Shown: piece after piece, positions 14,435 through 23,751 of the stretch
How the letters are laid out: the number at the start of each line of letters is the position of its first letter
Numbering within the stretch: position 1 is the stretch's first letter
Assembly: GCA_038142205.1 (NCBI GenBank)
Contig: JAYQJO010000001.1
Coordinates: forward strand, 310,001 to 374,000
DNA from: UBA7359 sp038142205
GTDB taxonomy: Bacteria; Pseudomonadota; Gammaproteobacteria; Eutrophobiales; Eutrophobiaceae
DNA length: 64,000 nucleotides
Direction of reading: 5' to 3'
The notes under the pieces: generated by a model
What the model saw: the letters and a program-made list of their open reading frames with translations, nothing else
Told to the model about the DNA's origin: nothing
Database searches by the model: none
Position numbers and translations under genes: made by a program

Positions 14435-16366
14435 ATGACTGTAGAAGCAAAACAGGAAACATTAGGCTTTCAAACTGAGGTTAAGCAGTTACTACACCTC
14501 ATGATTCACTCTCTATACAGTAATAAAGAGATATTTTTACGCGAATTAATCTCAAATGCGTCGGATGCAGCCGATAAACTGCGTTTCGAAGCCCTTCAAA
14601 ATGACAGCCTTTACGAAAACGATTCTGAACTGAAAATCAAAGTTGAATTTAATAATGATCTGAAAACTGTCAGCGTGATTGATAACGGCATAGGTATGTC
14701 GCGCGATGATGTGGTTGAACATTTAGGCACGATTGCGAAATCAGGCACGAAACAGTTCTTCGAAGCATTGACCGGCGATCAAAGTAAGGACTCACAGCTT
14801 ATCGGTCAGTTTGGTGTTGGATTTTACTCCAGTTTTATTGTTGCAAAGAAAGTGGATGTGTTTACTCGACGTGCTGGACTTCCCTCTGCTGGAGGTGTGC
14901 ACTGGAGTTCTGAAGGCGAAAACGATTACAACATCGAAACCGTCGACTTACCTAAACGTGGGACAAAAGTCGTCTTACATCTTCGCGATGATATGGACGA
15001 ATTTTTAAATGACTACAGATTAAAAAGCATTGTTACCAAATATTCTGATCATATTTCTTTGCCTATCATCATGGATAAACAAGAAGAAATAAAAGAAGAA
15101 GGTGAAGACGATAAGGATGAGAAAAAAGAACCTAAATTCAAAATAGTTGAAGAAACAGTAAATAGCGCAACCGCATTATGGGCGCGTAATAAAAGAGATA
15201 TAAAAGAAGAAGAATATAACGAGTTCTATAAGCATGTGGCCCATGATTTTGAAGATCCTATGGCGCATGTTCATAACAAAGTAGAAGGTAAGCTTGAATA
15301 CACCTCACTCTTATATATACCTGCCAGAGCACCGTTTGATTTATGGGATAGAGAGCAACGTCATGGTGTAAAACTTTATGTTAAACGAGTCTTTATTATG
15401 GATGATGCTGATCAATTGATTCCACCTTGGTTACGTTTTGTACGTGGTGTTGTTGATTCAGATGATTTGCCACTGAATGTATCACGCGAGATTCTTCAAA
15501 ATAATAAAGTCATTGACTCCATTCGCTCAGGTTGTACGAAAAAAGTATTAAGCTTGTTGAAAAGCGTATCGGAAAAAGAACAAGACAAATATGCTGAATT
15601 CTGGAAAATTTTTGGCAAGGTTCTTAAGGAGGGAGTCATTGATGCCCCGGATTATAAAGACGACTTGTCTAATTTATTCCGTTTTGCCAGTACGCATGAA
15701 GATACTGAGGAGCAGAAGGTTTCATTGAAAGATTATGTTGAACGCATGCAGGAAGGTCAAAAGGCCATTTATTATGTTACCGCTGATTCTTATGCAACAG
15801 CGAAAAACAGTCCGCATCTTGAAATCTTCAGAAAGAAAGGCATTGAGGTATTGTTGTTAACCGATCCGATAGATGAATGGGTGACAACACATCTAACCGA
15901 GTTTGATGAAAAGCCATTACAGTCTGTGAACAAAGGTGAACTTGATCTTGGCGATGTTCAAAACGAAGATGAAAAGAAAGAAGACGAGCAAAAGAGCAAG
16001 GACTATGAAAAACTAGTTGAACGTATCAGCAAAGTCTTAGATGAAAAAGTAAAAGAAGTGCGTGTAACTTCACGATTAACAAATTCACCTGCTTGTCTTG
16101 TTTCGGATGAAAACGATATGGGGCGTCATCTGGAACAGATTTTACAGGCTTCGGGGCAAAGTATTCCTGGCTCCAAACCGATTCTGGAAATTAATCCGGA
16201 TCATCCTATTGTCAAAAAGATTGATAATGAAGCCGATGAAGACTTATTCGATGATTGGTCGCATATCCTGTTCGATCAAGCGCTATTAAGTGAAGGTGGA
16301 CAATTAGCCGACCCTGCTAGTTTTGTTAACAAGCTCAATGCCTTGATAGTGACATTGGCAGATTAA
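14435..16366 (+). CDS. htpG: Molecular chaperone HtpG (Hsp90)
   Basis: The 643-residue protein is a full-length bacterial Hsp90. The N-terminal GHKL ATPase domain (about 1-215) shows ELISNASDAADKLRFEAL, the nucleotide-lid motifs DNGIGM and GTIAKSGT, and GQFGVGFYSSF. The middle domain (about 235-505) has the catalytic-loop arginine region NVSREILQNNKVID. The C-terminal dimerisation domain ends without a eukaryotic MEEVD. An acidic/lysine-rich linker occurs at about 209-226. HtpG refolds and stabilises client proteins in the cytoplasm. It has its own sigma-32 promoter and a following hairpin, so it is monocistronic. Confidence 0.98.
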   Translation: MTVEAKQETLGFQTEVKQLLHLMIHSLYSNKEIFLRELISNASDAADKLRFEALQNDSLYENDSELKIKVEFNNDLKTVSVIDNGIGMSRDDVVEHLGTIAKSGTKQFFEALTGDQSKDSQLIGQFGVGFYSSFIVAKKVDVFTRRAGLPSAGGVHWSSEGENDYNIETVDLPKRGTKVVLHLRDDMDEFLNDYRLKSIVTKYSDHISLPIIMDKQEEIKEEGEDDKDEKKEPKFKIVEETVNSATALWARNKRDIKEEEYNEFYKHVAHDFEDPMAHVHNKVEGKLEYTSLLYIPARAPFDLWDREQRHGVKLYVKRVFIMDDADQLIPPWLRFVRGVVDSDDLPLNVSREILQNNKVIDSIRSGCTKKVLSLLKSVSEKEQDKYAEFWKIFGKVLKEGVIDAPDYKDDLSNLFRFASTHEDTEEQKVSLKDYVERMQEGQKAIYYVTADSYATAKNSPHLEIFRKKGIEVLLLTDPIDEWVTTHLTEFDEKPLQSVNKGELDLGDVQNEDEKKEDEQKSKDYEKLVERISKVLDEKVKEVRVTSRLTNSPACLVSDENDMGRHLEQILQASGQSIPGSKPILEINPDHPIVKKIDNEADEDLFDDWSHILFDQALLSEGGQLADPASFVNKLNALIVTLAD

Positions 16367-16378
16367 TCCGTTTTGATC

Positions 16379-16404
16379 GTAATGGGGCGACAATGCCCCA
16401 TTAC
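16379..16404 (+). terminator. Hairpin downstream of htpG
   Basis: GTAATGGGGC at 16379-16388 pairs perfectly with GCCCCATTAC at 16395-16404 around a 6-nt loop, 12 bp after the htpG stop. There is no clear T tract, so it may be a weak terminator or an mRNA 3'-end stabiliser. Confidence 0.5.
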
Positions 16405-16486
16405 AAATCAATCATTTATCCACTTTTTATTTCACTCTTTACACTCCATGACCTAAAATATGACTAAATCATGATTCAGGAACGTT

Positions 16487-18126
16487 ATGGAGCACACTGA
16501 AAAAGACTTTTCAGCTTTATTACGTGAACTCAATAAAATTGGTGTCGCGTTATCGGCAGAGAAAGATCATGCTCGTTTACTGGAGCTTATTCTGGTTAAG
16601 AGCATGGAACTCACTAATGCTGATGGTGGGACGCTTTATTCAGCAACAGATGATAACCATCTGAAATTTGAAATTCTGCACAACCGTTCTCTGAATATTC
16701 ATAAAGGCGGCACCAGTGGCGAAGAAATTACTTTCTATCCTATTTCTCTCTATGATGACGAAGGAAACCCTAATAATCACATGGTGGCGGCTTGGGCAGC
16801 ACTGAGTGGAGAAACAGTCAATATAGTCGACGCCTATGCCAGTGAAGAATTCGATTTTTCGGGCACACGTAGTTTTGATAGCAAAACAGGTTATTGTTCA
16901 ACATCTTTTTTAACAGTGCCAATGACCAACCATGAAAATGGTATTATTGGTGTATTACAACTAATCAATGCAATTGATAAGGGCACGGAAAATGTCATTC
17001 CATTTTCGCCACTTGATCAACAGCTTGTTGAATCATTGGCTTCACAAGCAGCAGTCACCATTACCAACAAGAATTTAATTGATGCACAAAAGAATCTTTT
17101 TGATTCGTTTATACAATTAATTGCAGATGCGATTGACGAAAAATCGCCTTATACAGCGGGTCATTGTCGACGCGTTCCTGTGCTGACATCTATGTTGGCC
17201 GAAGCAACCTGTCGGGTGAATAAGGGCCCATTTAAAGACTTCTCTATGACGGAAGAAGATAAATATGAACTGGAAGTCGCTGGCTGGATGCATGATTGTG
17301 GCAAGATCACAACGCCGGAATACGTTGTTGATAAAGGGACAAAACTGGAAACGATATTTGATCGGATTAGTTTGGTAGACATGCGATTTGAGGTGATAAA
17401 ACGAGATGCCATTATCGAATCATTGAAATCAAGCTTAAGAAATATTAAAAATTCTGATGATATCGAACAGGAGCTATCGAAAAATCAGATACTGCAAAAT
17501 AACTTGGGCACTTTAACAAAAGAAAGAGACGAAATACGTAAATATAATGTTGGAGGTGAGTCTTTATCAGAAGAAGATCTGACACGTATCGAACAGATTG
17601 CTAACAGAACGTATGTCGATCCAGAAGGTAAAACAGTTAAGCTGCTAGATAAAGAAGAATTACAAAACCTGCAAATAGGTCGAGGCACCTTGACCATTCG
17701 TGAACGAGAGATAATCAATAATCATATTAGTGTTACGATCAAGATGCTGGAATCATTAACTTATCCCAAACACCTTGCCCGTGTGCCTGAATTTGCTGGT
17801 GGGCATCATGAAAAGATGGATGGTACCGGGTATCCAAATAATCTAACCAAGGATCAGATGTCCATACAGGCGCGCATGATGGGTATTGCCGATATTTTCG
17901 AAGCGCTGACAGCGGGTGACCGACCGTATAAGAAGGCCATGTCTTTGTCAAAGTCATTAGAGATTCTTGGCAATATGAAATTGAACAACCATATCGATCC
18001 TGATTTATTTGATGTTTTCATCAATGAAGGCGTGTTATGGATTATGCAAATCAATACTTAAGTCCTGAGCAGATAGACGAAATTGATTTTAATGATATCC
18101 CCGGTTATCAGCCTGTTAATGAGTAG
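16487..18126 (+). CDS. GAF/HD-GYP cyclic-di-GMP phosphodiesterase (apparent 3' frameshift)
   Basis: As read, 524 residues end at 18061. A GAF sensor domain covers about 20-195. The HD-GYP domain follows with HD at 269-270 (WMHDCGK), GHH at 439-441 and DGTGYP at 445-450. About 120 residues of charged, coiled-coil-like sequence (283-405) split the HD part from the GYP part. HD-GYP enzymes hydrolyse cyclic-di-GMP. The last residues (LWIMQINT) deviate from the family. One extra T at 18042-18043 restores IYANQYLSPEQIDEIDF and moves the stop to 18126. YL-x-x-EQID is a common HD-GYP C-terminus. A hairpin lies 7 bp after the corrected stop. Confidence 0.9.
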
Positions 18127-18132
18127 TCAATG

Positions 18133-18153
18133 TAGCTACTGCTATAGTAGCTA
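18133..18153 (+). terminator. Hairpin after the HD-GYP gene
   Basis: TAGCTACT at 18133-18140 and AGTAGCTA at 18146-18153 form a perfect 8-bp stem with a 5-nt loop, followed by an AT-rich stretch with a short T run. It begins 7 bp after the frameshift-corrected stop of the HD-GYP gene, which supports that gene end. Confidence 0.4.
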
Positions 18154-18204
18154 ACAGAATATTTTAACTATTTACTACTCACTAAATTACAATTCACATT
18201 CAAA

Positions 18205-19068
18205 ATGACTCCACGTGATTTAATTCAACGTACAGAGAAACAATTTTCCGAAGCAGAACTATTTTATGGTCATGGCACGGATAACGCATTAGATGAAGCG
18301 TTTTATCTAGTCATGGTTGCAGCGTCTCTTGAGTTTGACTGTAGTGATGAAGAACTCGACAAACCATTACATCAGGAGATTCTTGCTCATATAGAAAATT
18401 TAATTGATAAACGCATTAAGAAGCGTATTCCCGTAGCTTATCTGATTAATAAAGCCTGGTTTGCTGGAAGGCAGTTTTATGTTGATGAACGTGTACTCAT
18501 TCCACGCTCACCATTTGCAGAATTAATTACTTCCCAGTTTATGCCGTGGTTGTCTTCCAATGCAGTTAATTCGATTCTTGAAATTGGAACAGGCAGTGCT
18601 TGTATGGCATTCGCCGGCGCGTATGAATTTTCACATGCTAAAATTGACGCGGGTGATATTGATGATGATGCGATTGCAGTAGCTAATAAGCATGTTGCTA
18701 TGCATGAACTTGAAGAGAGAGTGCAAATTCTTAAATCAGATTTATTCGATCAGCTTGCTGATAAAAAATATGATCTAATCATCAGTAATCCTCCTTATGT
18801 TGAGCAGGATGAAATGCAAACCTTACCCGAGGAATACCGCCATGAGCCGAACCACGCTCTTGAAGCCAACGACAATGGCCTTGAACTGGTAGAAAAAATA
18901 CTGAGTAAAGCTAAACAACATTTAAATGACAACGGGATACTCGTTGTTGAAGTCGGTAATAGTATGGAAGCGTTGATAGAGCGTTATCCGGAAATGCCTT
19001 TTGTCTGGCTGGAATTTGAACAAGGAGGGGACGGCGTATTTTTACTGAATAAAAATGATTTAGTTTGA
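18205..19068 (+). CDS. prmB: Ribosomal protein L3 glutamine methyltransferase PrmB
   Basis: The 287-residue protein has an N-terminal helical domain (about 1-95) and a class I methyltransferase domain. This shows RVLIPRSPFAELI, the SAM motif ILEIGTGSACMA (about 130-140) and the catalytic NPPY (LIISNPPYVEQDEM). PrmB methylates the side chain of a conserved glutamine in large-subunit protein uL3. The RSP-type segment before the SAM motif is typical of PrmB rather than PrmC (which has R-P-E/D). It stands alone, in the same direction as its neighbours. In many gammaproteobacteria prmB is next to aroC, which here lies 5.3 kb away. Confidence 0.92.
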   Translation: MTPRDLIQRTEKQFSEAELFYGHGTDNALDEAFYLVMVAASLEFDCSDEELDKPLHQEILAHIENLIDKRIKKRIPVAYLINKAWFAGRQFYVDERVLIPRSPFAELITSQFMPWLSSNAVNSILEIGTGSACMAFAGAYEFSHAKIDAGDIDDDAIAVANKHVAMHELEERVQILKSDLFDQLADKKYDLIISNPPYVEQDEMQTLPEEYRHEPNHALEANDNGLELVEKILSKAKQHLNDNGILVVEVGNSMEALIERYPEMPFVWLEFEQGGDGVFLLNKNDLV

Positions 19069-19153
19069 GATAGCAACATTTTTTTGAAACTTAATCCGAA
19101 ATCTTTTTACTAAAATTATTAAAAAATAATCAGGACATCGATTAGGGGAAAAA

Positions 19154-19837
19154 TTGGAAAAGTCAGCGCACATTGAAAAATGGTTTACTTTATTTCCTGA
19201 ACTATCCGGTTTGGATAAACAGCATCAGGACAGATTAAAAGAAGTCGTTGTATTCAAACAATTAAAGCAGGGTGAAATCGCTTATGAACCGGGTTGGGAC
19301 TGCAGTAATTTCTTGATGTGTCTTGGTGGCCAGACTCGAGTCTATCGTAGTTCTGAATCAGGTAGAGAAATATTATTGTATCGTGTTGCGTCAGGCGACA
19401 CCTGCGTATTAACAACATCCTGTTTAATGGCTAATTCTACATTCCCAGCTGAAAGCATAGCTGAACAGGACACGCTTCTGGCAGCGATACCTATGTCTGT
19501 ATTCAATGAAATAATGGCGCAGTCTGAGCTGTTTCGAAAGTTTGTCCATAATAATTATGGAGAATTACTGTCTGATCTTATTTTGTTGGTTAATGAAGTT
19601 GCTTTTAGCCGAATTGATATGCGTCTGGCACGTTATTTATTAAAAACTGCAGATACCGAGAATACTATTCATAGCACCCATCAACAATTAGCACTGGATA
19701 TGGGTAGTGTGCGCGAAGTAATTAGTCGACATTTAAATGAATGGGAACGAGAAGGCTGGATTGAGATTCAGCGTGGAATCATCCATTTACTGAATAAAGA
19801 AAAACTGAATGAATACGTTGTCAGTGGTGGAATGTAA
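19154..19837 (+). CDS. Crp/Fnr-family transcription regulator
   Basis: The 227-residue protein starts at TTG 19154 behind a GGGGAA ribosome site. It has an N-terminal cyclic-nucleotide-binding-type beta barrel (about 15-130) and a C-terminal winged helix (about 150-215). The recognition-helix region is LALDMGSVREVISRHLNEWE. The N-terminal domain carries Cys50, Cys56, Cys84 and Cys90. They are not in the Fnr iron-sulfur arrangement, but could be redox or sulfane-sulfur sensing. The residues that bind cAMP in CRP are not obvious. It precedes the Sox-like genes in the same orientation with 116 bp between, and is the obvious candidate to regulate them. Family certain, ligand unknown. Confidence 0.88.
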   Translation: MEKSAHIEKWFTLFPELSGLDKQHQDRLKEVVVFKQLKQGEIAYEPGWDCSNFLMCLGGQTRVYRSSESGREILLYRVASGDTCVLTTSCLMANSTFPAESIAEQDTLLAAIPMSVFNEIMAQSELFRKFVHNNYGELLSDLILLVNEVAFSRIDMRLARYLLKTADTENTIHSTHQQLALDMGSVREVISRHLNEWEREGWIEIQRGIIHLLNKEKLNEYVVSGGM

Positions 19838-19896
19838 CTTGAGTTACAGATGTCTCAGTCAAAATCTGATTAAATAAACGAAAAAGATTAGAATAG

Positions 19897-19918
19897 TTGT
19901 CATATTTACTTGTCATAT
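19897..19918 (+). promoter_or_regulatory. 9-bp direct repeat upstream of the soxYZ-like gene
   Basis: TTGTCATAT occurs at 19897-19905 and again at 19910-19918, a 13-bp period, 36 bp before the soxYZ-like start codon. It is a candidate operator for the adjacent regulator. Direct repeats are not the usual Crp-type palindrome, so this is tentative. Confidence 0.3.
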
Positions 19919-19953
19919 GATTAAATTGAGAAGTATAGAGAGAGGTCGACAGA

Positions 19954-20793
19954 ATGAAATTTATAAATAAAATCAGTGTTTTAGCGGTTATTTTGTGTGC
20001 TTTTACAACAAACGGTTTGGCTGGGGTACAAGATCCAAATCATAGACAGAATGTATCTGATAAAGCCTGGGAAGAAAATTTACGCCATCAAAACTTTCAG
20101 GAACGTCCAATTATTGAAGGTGCTGAGCAAAATATTATCGAACTAAAAGCGCCTTTTACAGCTGAAGATGCCTCCGTCGTTCCTATTTCAATTCACACCA
20201 AAATTCCGCAAACGGATGATCGTTACATCAAACAAATGCATGTTTTTGTCGATATGAATCCAATGCCTTTAGTTGGAAAGTTTGATTTCACACCACACAG
20301 TGGTAAAGCGGATTTAGCCATGCGTATTCGTGTTGATACGTTTGCCTATGTGCGTGTCGTTGCCGAATTAAATTCAGGCGAATTATATATGACCAAGAGT
20401 TTTGTTCGCGCAAAAGGTGCTTGTTCTGCGCCACCGCCAGCGAGCATGGAAGATTCGAAAAAACTGCTTGGCAAGATGAAAATGAAAATGGTTGGTGATT
20501 TAAAATTAAACGAACCAAACTTGATGCAAGTCAAAGTACGTCATCCAAATATTACTGGTATGGCACCGATAAAAATCGGTTCTCGTATTATTCCGCCTGC
20601 CTTCTTTATGGATACGCTGGAAGTCAGTTATAACGACAAACCCATCATGAAAGCACTATTAACTTTTTCAGTGAGCATGGATCCGGCTTTACGCTTTTAC
20701 TTTGTTCCTGAAGAAAATGGAGTGATGACTTTTAAAGGTACGGACACCAAGAGGAATAAATTTAGTTCTACCTATGAAGTAAAGTCATCTTAA
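19954..20793 (+). CDS. SoxYZ-like fused sulfur-carrier protein
   Basis: The 279-residue protein begins with a signal peptide (ISVLAVILCAFTTNGLAG). A SoxY-like half (about 30-155) and a SoxZ-like half (about 175-275, VKVRHPNITGMAPIKIGSR and FSVSMDPALRFYF) are fused in one chain. The only cysteine of the mature protein, Cys157, sits at the junction in RAKGACSAPP, where free-standing SoxY ends with its GGCGG carrier motif. This resembles the fused SoxYZ-like carrier family seen near periplasmic dehydrogenases. It probably carries a sulfur substrate on Cys157 for the SoxC/SoxD-like enzyme encoded next. Confidence 0.85.
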   Translation: MKFINKISVLAVILCAFTTNGLAGVQDPNHRQNVSDKAWEENLRHQNFQERPIIEGAEQNIIELKAPFTAEDASVVPISIHTKIPQTDDRYIKQMHVFVDMNPMPLVGKFDFTPHSGKADLAMRIRVDTFAYVRVVAELNSGELYMTKSFVRAKGACSAPPPASMEDSKKLLGKMKMKMVGDLKLNEPNLMQVKVRHPNITGMAPIKIGSRIIPPAFFMDTLEVSYNDKPIMKALLTFSVSMDPALRFYFVPEENGVMTFKGTDTKRNKFSSTYEVKSS

Positions 20794-20819
20794 ATAATAA
20801 AATTTAAAGAGATTAAAAT

Positions 20820-22196
20820 ATGGCTGAAGATCGTATAAACGATCTCACACTTGAGCGATATAAGGTCGCCGGTAATGGATTATTAGACCGGCGGCTTTTT
20901 CTAAAGAAAGGCATCCAGTTTGGTGCCATTACAACGCTGGCTTCTTCTACAACCCTAGCGACAGCAAAATCAGAAACTCCAGTTCCAGCGGAATCAACAA
21001 TCAACTCATCACGTCCAGCTTGGATGAATGTTCCGGGTGAACCATTTTCAATATACGGTTCACCATCAAAATATGAAGAAGATGTTGTCCGTTATCCTTC
21101 TCCGAATGATATTGTAAAAGGTAATGGTGTTTCCTGGACGCCATTACATAAGATGGAAGGGACAATTACGCCAAATGGATTACATTATGAACGTCATCAT
21201 AATGGTGTGCCGCAAATAGATCCGAATAAACATCGCTTGTTGATTCATGGGCTGGTGAAGAATGATTTAACTTTCAGCATTGAAGATTTACGACGATACC
21301 CGATGCAATCAAAAATATGTTTTATTGAATGCGGTGGGAATAGTAATGCCGGTTGGAACAGTCAGCCTTCGCAATCTGAAGCGGGTTACTTTAACGGTAT
21401 GGTTTCTGCTAGTGAGTGGACCGGTGTGCCGCTTTCAGTCTTATTGGGTGAAACAGGATTAAGAAAAAAAGCGAAATGGATTATTGCAGAAGGTGCCGAT
21501 GCGTTTGCGATGCAAATGTCGATACCAATAGAAAAGGCAATGAATGATGCTTTTCTTGCGTTATATCAAAACGGTGAAGCTATACGCCCTGAAAACGGTT
21601 ATCAACTTCGTTTAATCGTGCCAGGCTGGGAAGGGGTGCTAAACGTTAAATGGTTACGCCGATTGAAAGTGACAAATCGTCCGGTGATGGCGCGTAACGA
21701 AACATCAAAATACACAGAGTTACAACCATCAGGCAAAGCACGACAGTTTACTTTTCCTATGGAAGCCAAGTCCTTAATAACATCACCATCAGCACATATG
21801 CTTTTAAAAGAAAAAGGTTTATATCAGATAACAGGTTTAGCCTGGTCTGGTCGAGGCAAAATAACAAAAGTGGAAGTGTCTGCCGATGGTGGAAAATCAT
21901 GGGCAGAAGCAGAATTACAAGAACCTGTTTTAGATAAATCTTTAACACGATTCCGATTGCCGTGGAATTGGAATGGAAGCAATACTGTATTAAAAAGTCG
22001 GGCAACCGATGAAACAGGTTACGTCCAACCGGAACGAACAAAACTGGTTAAAGAAAGAGGTAAACACGGTTTTTTTCATTACAACGCAATAATTAACTGG
22101 CAAGTTGATACAGATGGTTTTGTATCACATGTTTATGATAAAGATGAAACGTTTAAAGATAACGCTGATATCAGTATTGATAGCGGTTGGGATTAA
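20820..22196 (+). CDS. soxC: SoxC-like molybdenum sulfite/sulfane dehydrogenase
   Basis: The 458-residue protein has a Tat-type signal (LLDRRLFLKKGIQFGAITTL, about 21-40). An oxidoreductase molybdopterin domain follows (about 90-300), with the molybdenum-ligand cysteine Cys171 in CFIECGGNSNAGW. The C-terminal dimerisation domain (about 310-430) includes GLAWSGRGKITKVEVSADGG. SoxC oxidises sulfane sulfur or sulfite bound to a carrier and passes electrons to a c-type cytochrome. The gene starts 26 bp after the SoxYZ-like gene and overlaps the cytochrome gene, so the three form an operon. Whether it acts as SoxC or as a free sulfite dehydrogenase cannot be settled, because no SoxXAB is present here. 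Confidence 0.88.
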   Translation: MAEDRINDLTLERYKVAGNGLLDRRLFLKKGIQFGAITTLASSTTLATAKSETPVPAESTINSSRPAWMNVPGEPFSIYGSPSKYEEDVVRYPSPNDIVKGNGVSWTPLHKMEGTITPNGLHYERHHNGVPQIDPNKHRLLIHGLVKNDLTFSIEDLRRYPMQSKICFIECGGNSNAGWNSQPSQSEAGYFNGMVSASEWTGVPLSVLLGETGLRKKAKWIIAEGADAFAMQMSIPIEKAMNDAFLALYQNGEAIRPENGYQLRLIVPGWEGVLNVKWLRRLKVTNRPVMARNETSKYTELQPSGKARQFTFPMEAKSLITSPSAHMLLKEKGLYQITGLAWSGRGKITKVEVSADGGKSWAEAELQEPVLDKSLTRFRLPWNWNGSNTVLKSRATDETGYVQPERTKLVKERGKHGFFHYNAIINWQVDTDGFVSHVYDKDETFKDNADISIDSGWD

Positions 22197-22683
22197 TCCC
22201 TTATACGCAGAGCTGATAGGTCCTGAATTAGGGCAAGATGTTACGCCTGAAGAAATTGCAAAATGGGACATCAGTGTTTTTCCAGATGGCGAAGGTCTGC
22301 CAAAAGGTCAAGGCAATGCAGAACAAGGAGAAAAAGTATATCAACAACAATGTATCAGTTGTCACGGTCAGGGAGGATTAGGCACAGTAGCTGGTGATCA
22401 ATTGGCTGGTGCACAGATGGGCTTAACCAGCGAGTATCCTGAACAAACGATCGGAACATACTGGCCTTATGCAACAACGGTTTTTGACGTTATTAGACGT
22501 TCCATGCCAATGACTGCGCCAGGTTCGTTATCAAATAATGATGTCTATGCCGTGACGGCTTACCTTTTATATTTAAATAACATTATTGAAAAAGACGATG
22601 TAATGAATGATTCGACATTAGCGAAAGTTAAAATGCCGAATGAAGATGGATTCATAAATTCTTTTGAAGTAGAAGTTAATTAA
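22144..22683 (+). CDS. SoxD-like c-type cytochrome
   Basis: From ATG 22144 this is a 179-residue protein with a clean signal peptide (LKITLISVLIAVGINPLYA). In-frame ATGs at 22105 and 22135 exist but would put extra residues before it. One haem c site, CISCHGQGG, lies at about residue 74. A distal Met ligand is likely among the SMPMTAPGSL residues, which resemble SoxD and related cytochromes. It would take electrons from the SoxC-like subunit in the periplasm. It overlaps soxC by 53 bp. It is about half the length of classic SoxD, which has two haem domains. Confidence 0.85.
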   Translation: MKRLKITLISVLIAVGINPLYAELIGPELGQDVTPEEIAKWDISVFPDGEGLPKGQGNAEQGEKVYQQQCISCHGQGGLGTVAGDQLAGAQMGLTSEYPEQTIGTYWPYATTVFDVIRRSMPMTAPGSLSNNDVYAVTAYLLYLNNIIEKDDVMNDSTLAKVKMPNEDGFINSFEVEVN

Positions 22684-22698
22684 CCGGTTTAAAGTAAC

Positions 22699-23664
22699 TT
22701 ATTTTTTACTTCGCTTATTTTTTTGTTCATACATTAATGAATCTGCTTTCAATAATAAGTTTTCTATATCGAAGTCTTCTTCCTCTTCTGTACTAAGTAT
22801 CCCATAGGAGTAATCGATATCGTAATCACATTCATTTTGCTGATTAAAAATTTGAATAGAATGTTTAAAACGACGCAGTGTGTCATACGCTTCTTCAACA
22901 GACGAATCAGTCAATAATACGACAAACTCATCACCACCATATCGTCCATAAACATCGGCGTTTCTAAAAGTTTGAGCCATGATTTCTGCAAATGCAATGA
23001 GTGCTTTATCACCTTCAGCATGCCCATAATTATCGTTAATAGGTTTAAAGCCGTTTAAATCAAGGAAAACGATTGCCGCTGGAATACGTTGTCGTTTACA
23101 AATATCTAAACTGTTTTGAGCCAGCTTAATGAATCCTCTTCTGTTTGATATATTTGTCAGTTCATCCAACGTGGCTAATTGAACAGCAACTAATTCATGT
23201 TCTGCTAATTGAGCAAGATCTTTAAAAGTAGAGATATCTTCTTCTTCAAGAATTCTTGGTTGTGAGTCAATGATACAAAGTGTGCCGAGTTTAGAGCCAT
23301 CCAAATATTTCAATGGACATCCAGCATAAAAGCGAATTTTCGGCTCACCCACAACCAAAGGATTATCTGCAAAACGTTGATCTTTGATTGCGTCAGGGAT
23401 TATAAAAATATCATCGCCAAGAATAGCATGACCACAAAAAGATATATCGCGAGGTGTTTCTTTTGCATCAAGACCAATACATGACTTAAACCATTGGCGA
23501 TTTTCATCAACCAGACTAACAACAGCAATTTCTACACCAAACATTCTCTTTGCCAATCGAGTTAATCGATCAAAGCGTTCTTCAGCTGCTGTATCCAATA
23601 CATTAAGTGATTGGAGGTTTTTAAGACGAGTTTCCTCGTTTTTTGGAATGTCGGGTTTTTTCAT
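22699..23664 (-). CDS. GAF-domain diguanylate cyclase
   Basis: The 321-residue soluble protein has an N-terminal GAF domain (about 20-150: VEIAVVSLVDENRQWFKSC, ISFCGHAIL, FYAGCPL) and a C-terminal GGDEF domain (about 165-315). The active-site loop is intact (GRYGGDEFVVLL), with substrate residues FLDLNGFKPINDNYGHAEGD. It should make cyclic-di-GMP from two GTP under control of a GAF ligand or redox state. No obvious RxxD inhibitory site precedes the loop. It is convergent with the SoxD-like gene, 15 bp apart. Confidence 0.93.
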   Translation of the reverse strand: MKKPDIPKNEETRLKNLQSLNVLDTAAEERFDRLTRLAKRMFGVEIAVVSLVDENRQWFKSCIGLDAKETPRDISFCGHAILGDDIFIIPDAIKDQRFADNPLVVGEPKIRFYAGCPLKYLDGSKLGTLCIIDSQPRILEEEDISTFKDLAQLAEHELVAVQLATLDELTNISNRRGFIKLAQNSLDICKRQRIPAAIVFLDLNGFKPINDNYGHAEGDKALIAFAEIMAQTFRNADVYGRYGGDEFVVLLTDSSVEEAYDTLRRFKHSIQIFNQQNECDYDIDYSYGILSTEEEEDFDIENLLLKADSLMYEQKNKRSKK

Positions 23665-23751
23665 AATATTTTAAGAAATCACAAATACTATAAGCATTGG
23701 ATGCGCCTTGAAATTATAAATATGAATCATCTACTTGATCTAAAATGTTAA

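Noticed and set aside
22105..22143. Upstream in-frame start for the SoxD-like cytochrome
   Set aside because: It would add 13 residues of non-signal sequence in front of an otherwise ideal signal peptide starting at 22144.
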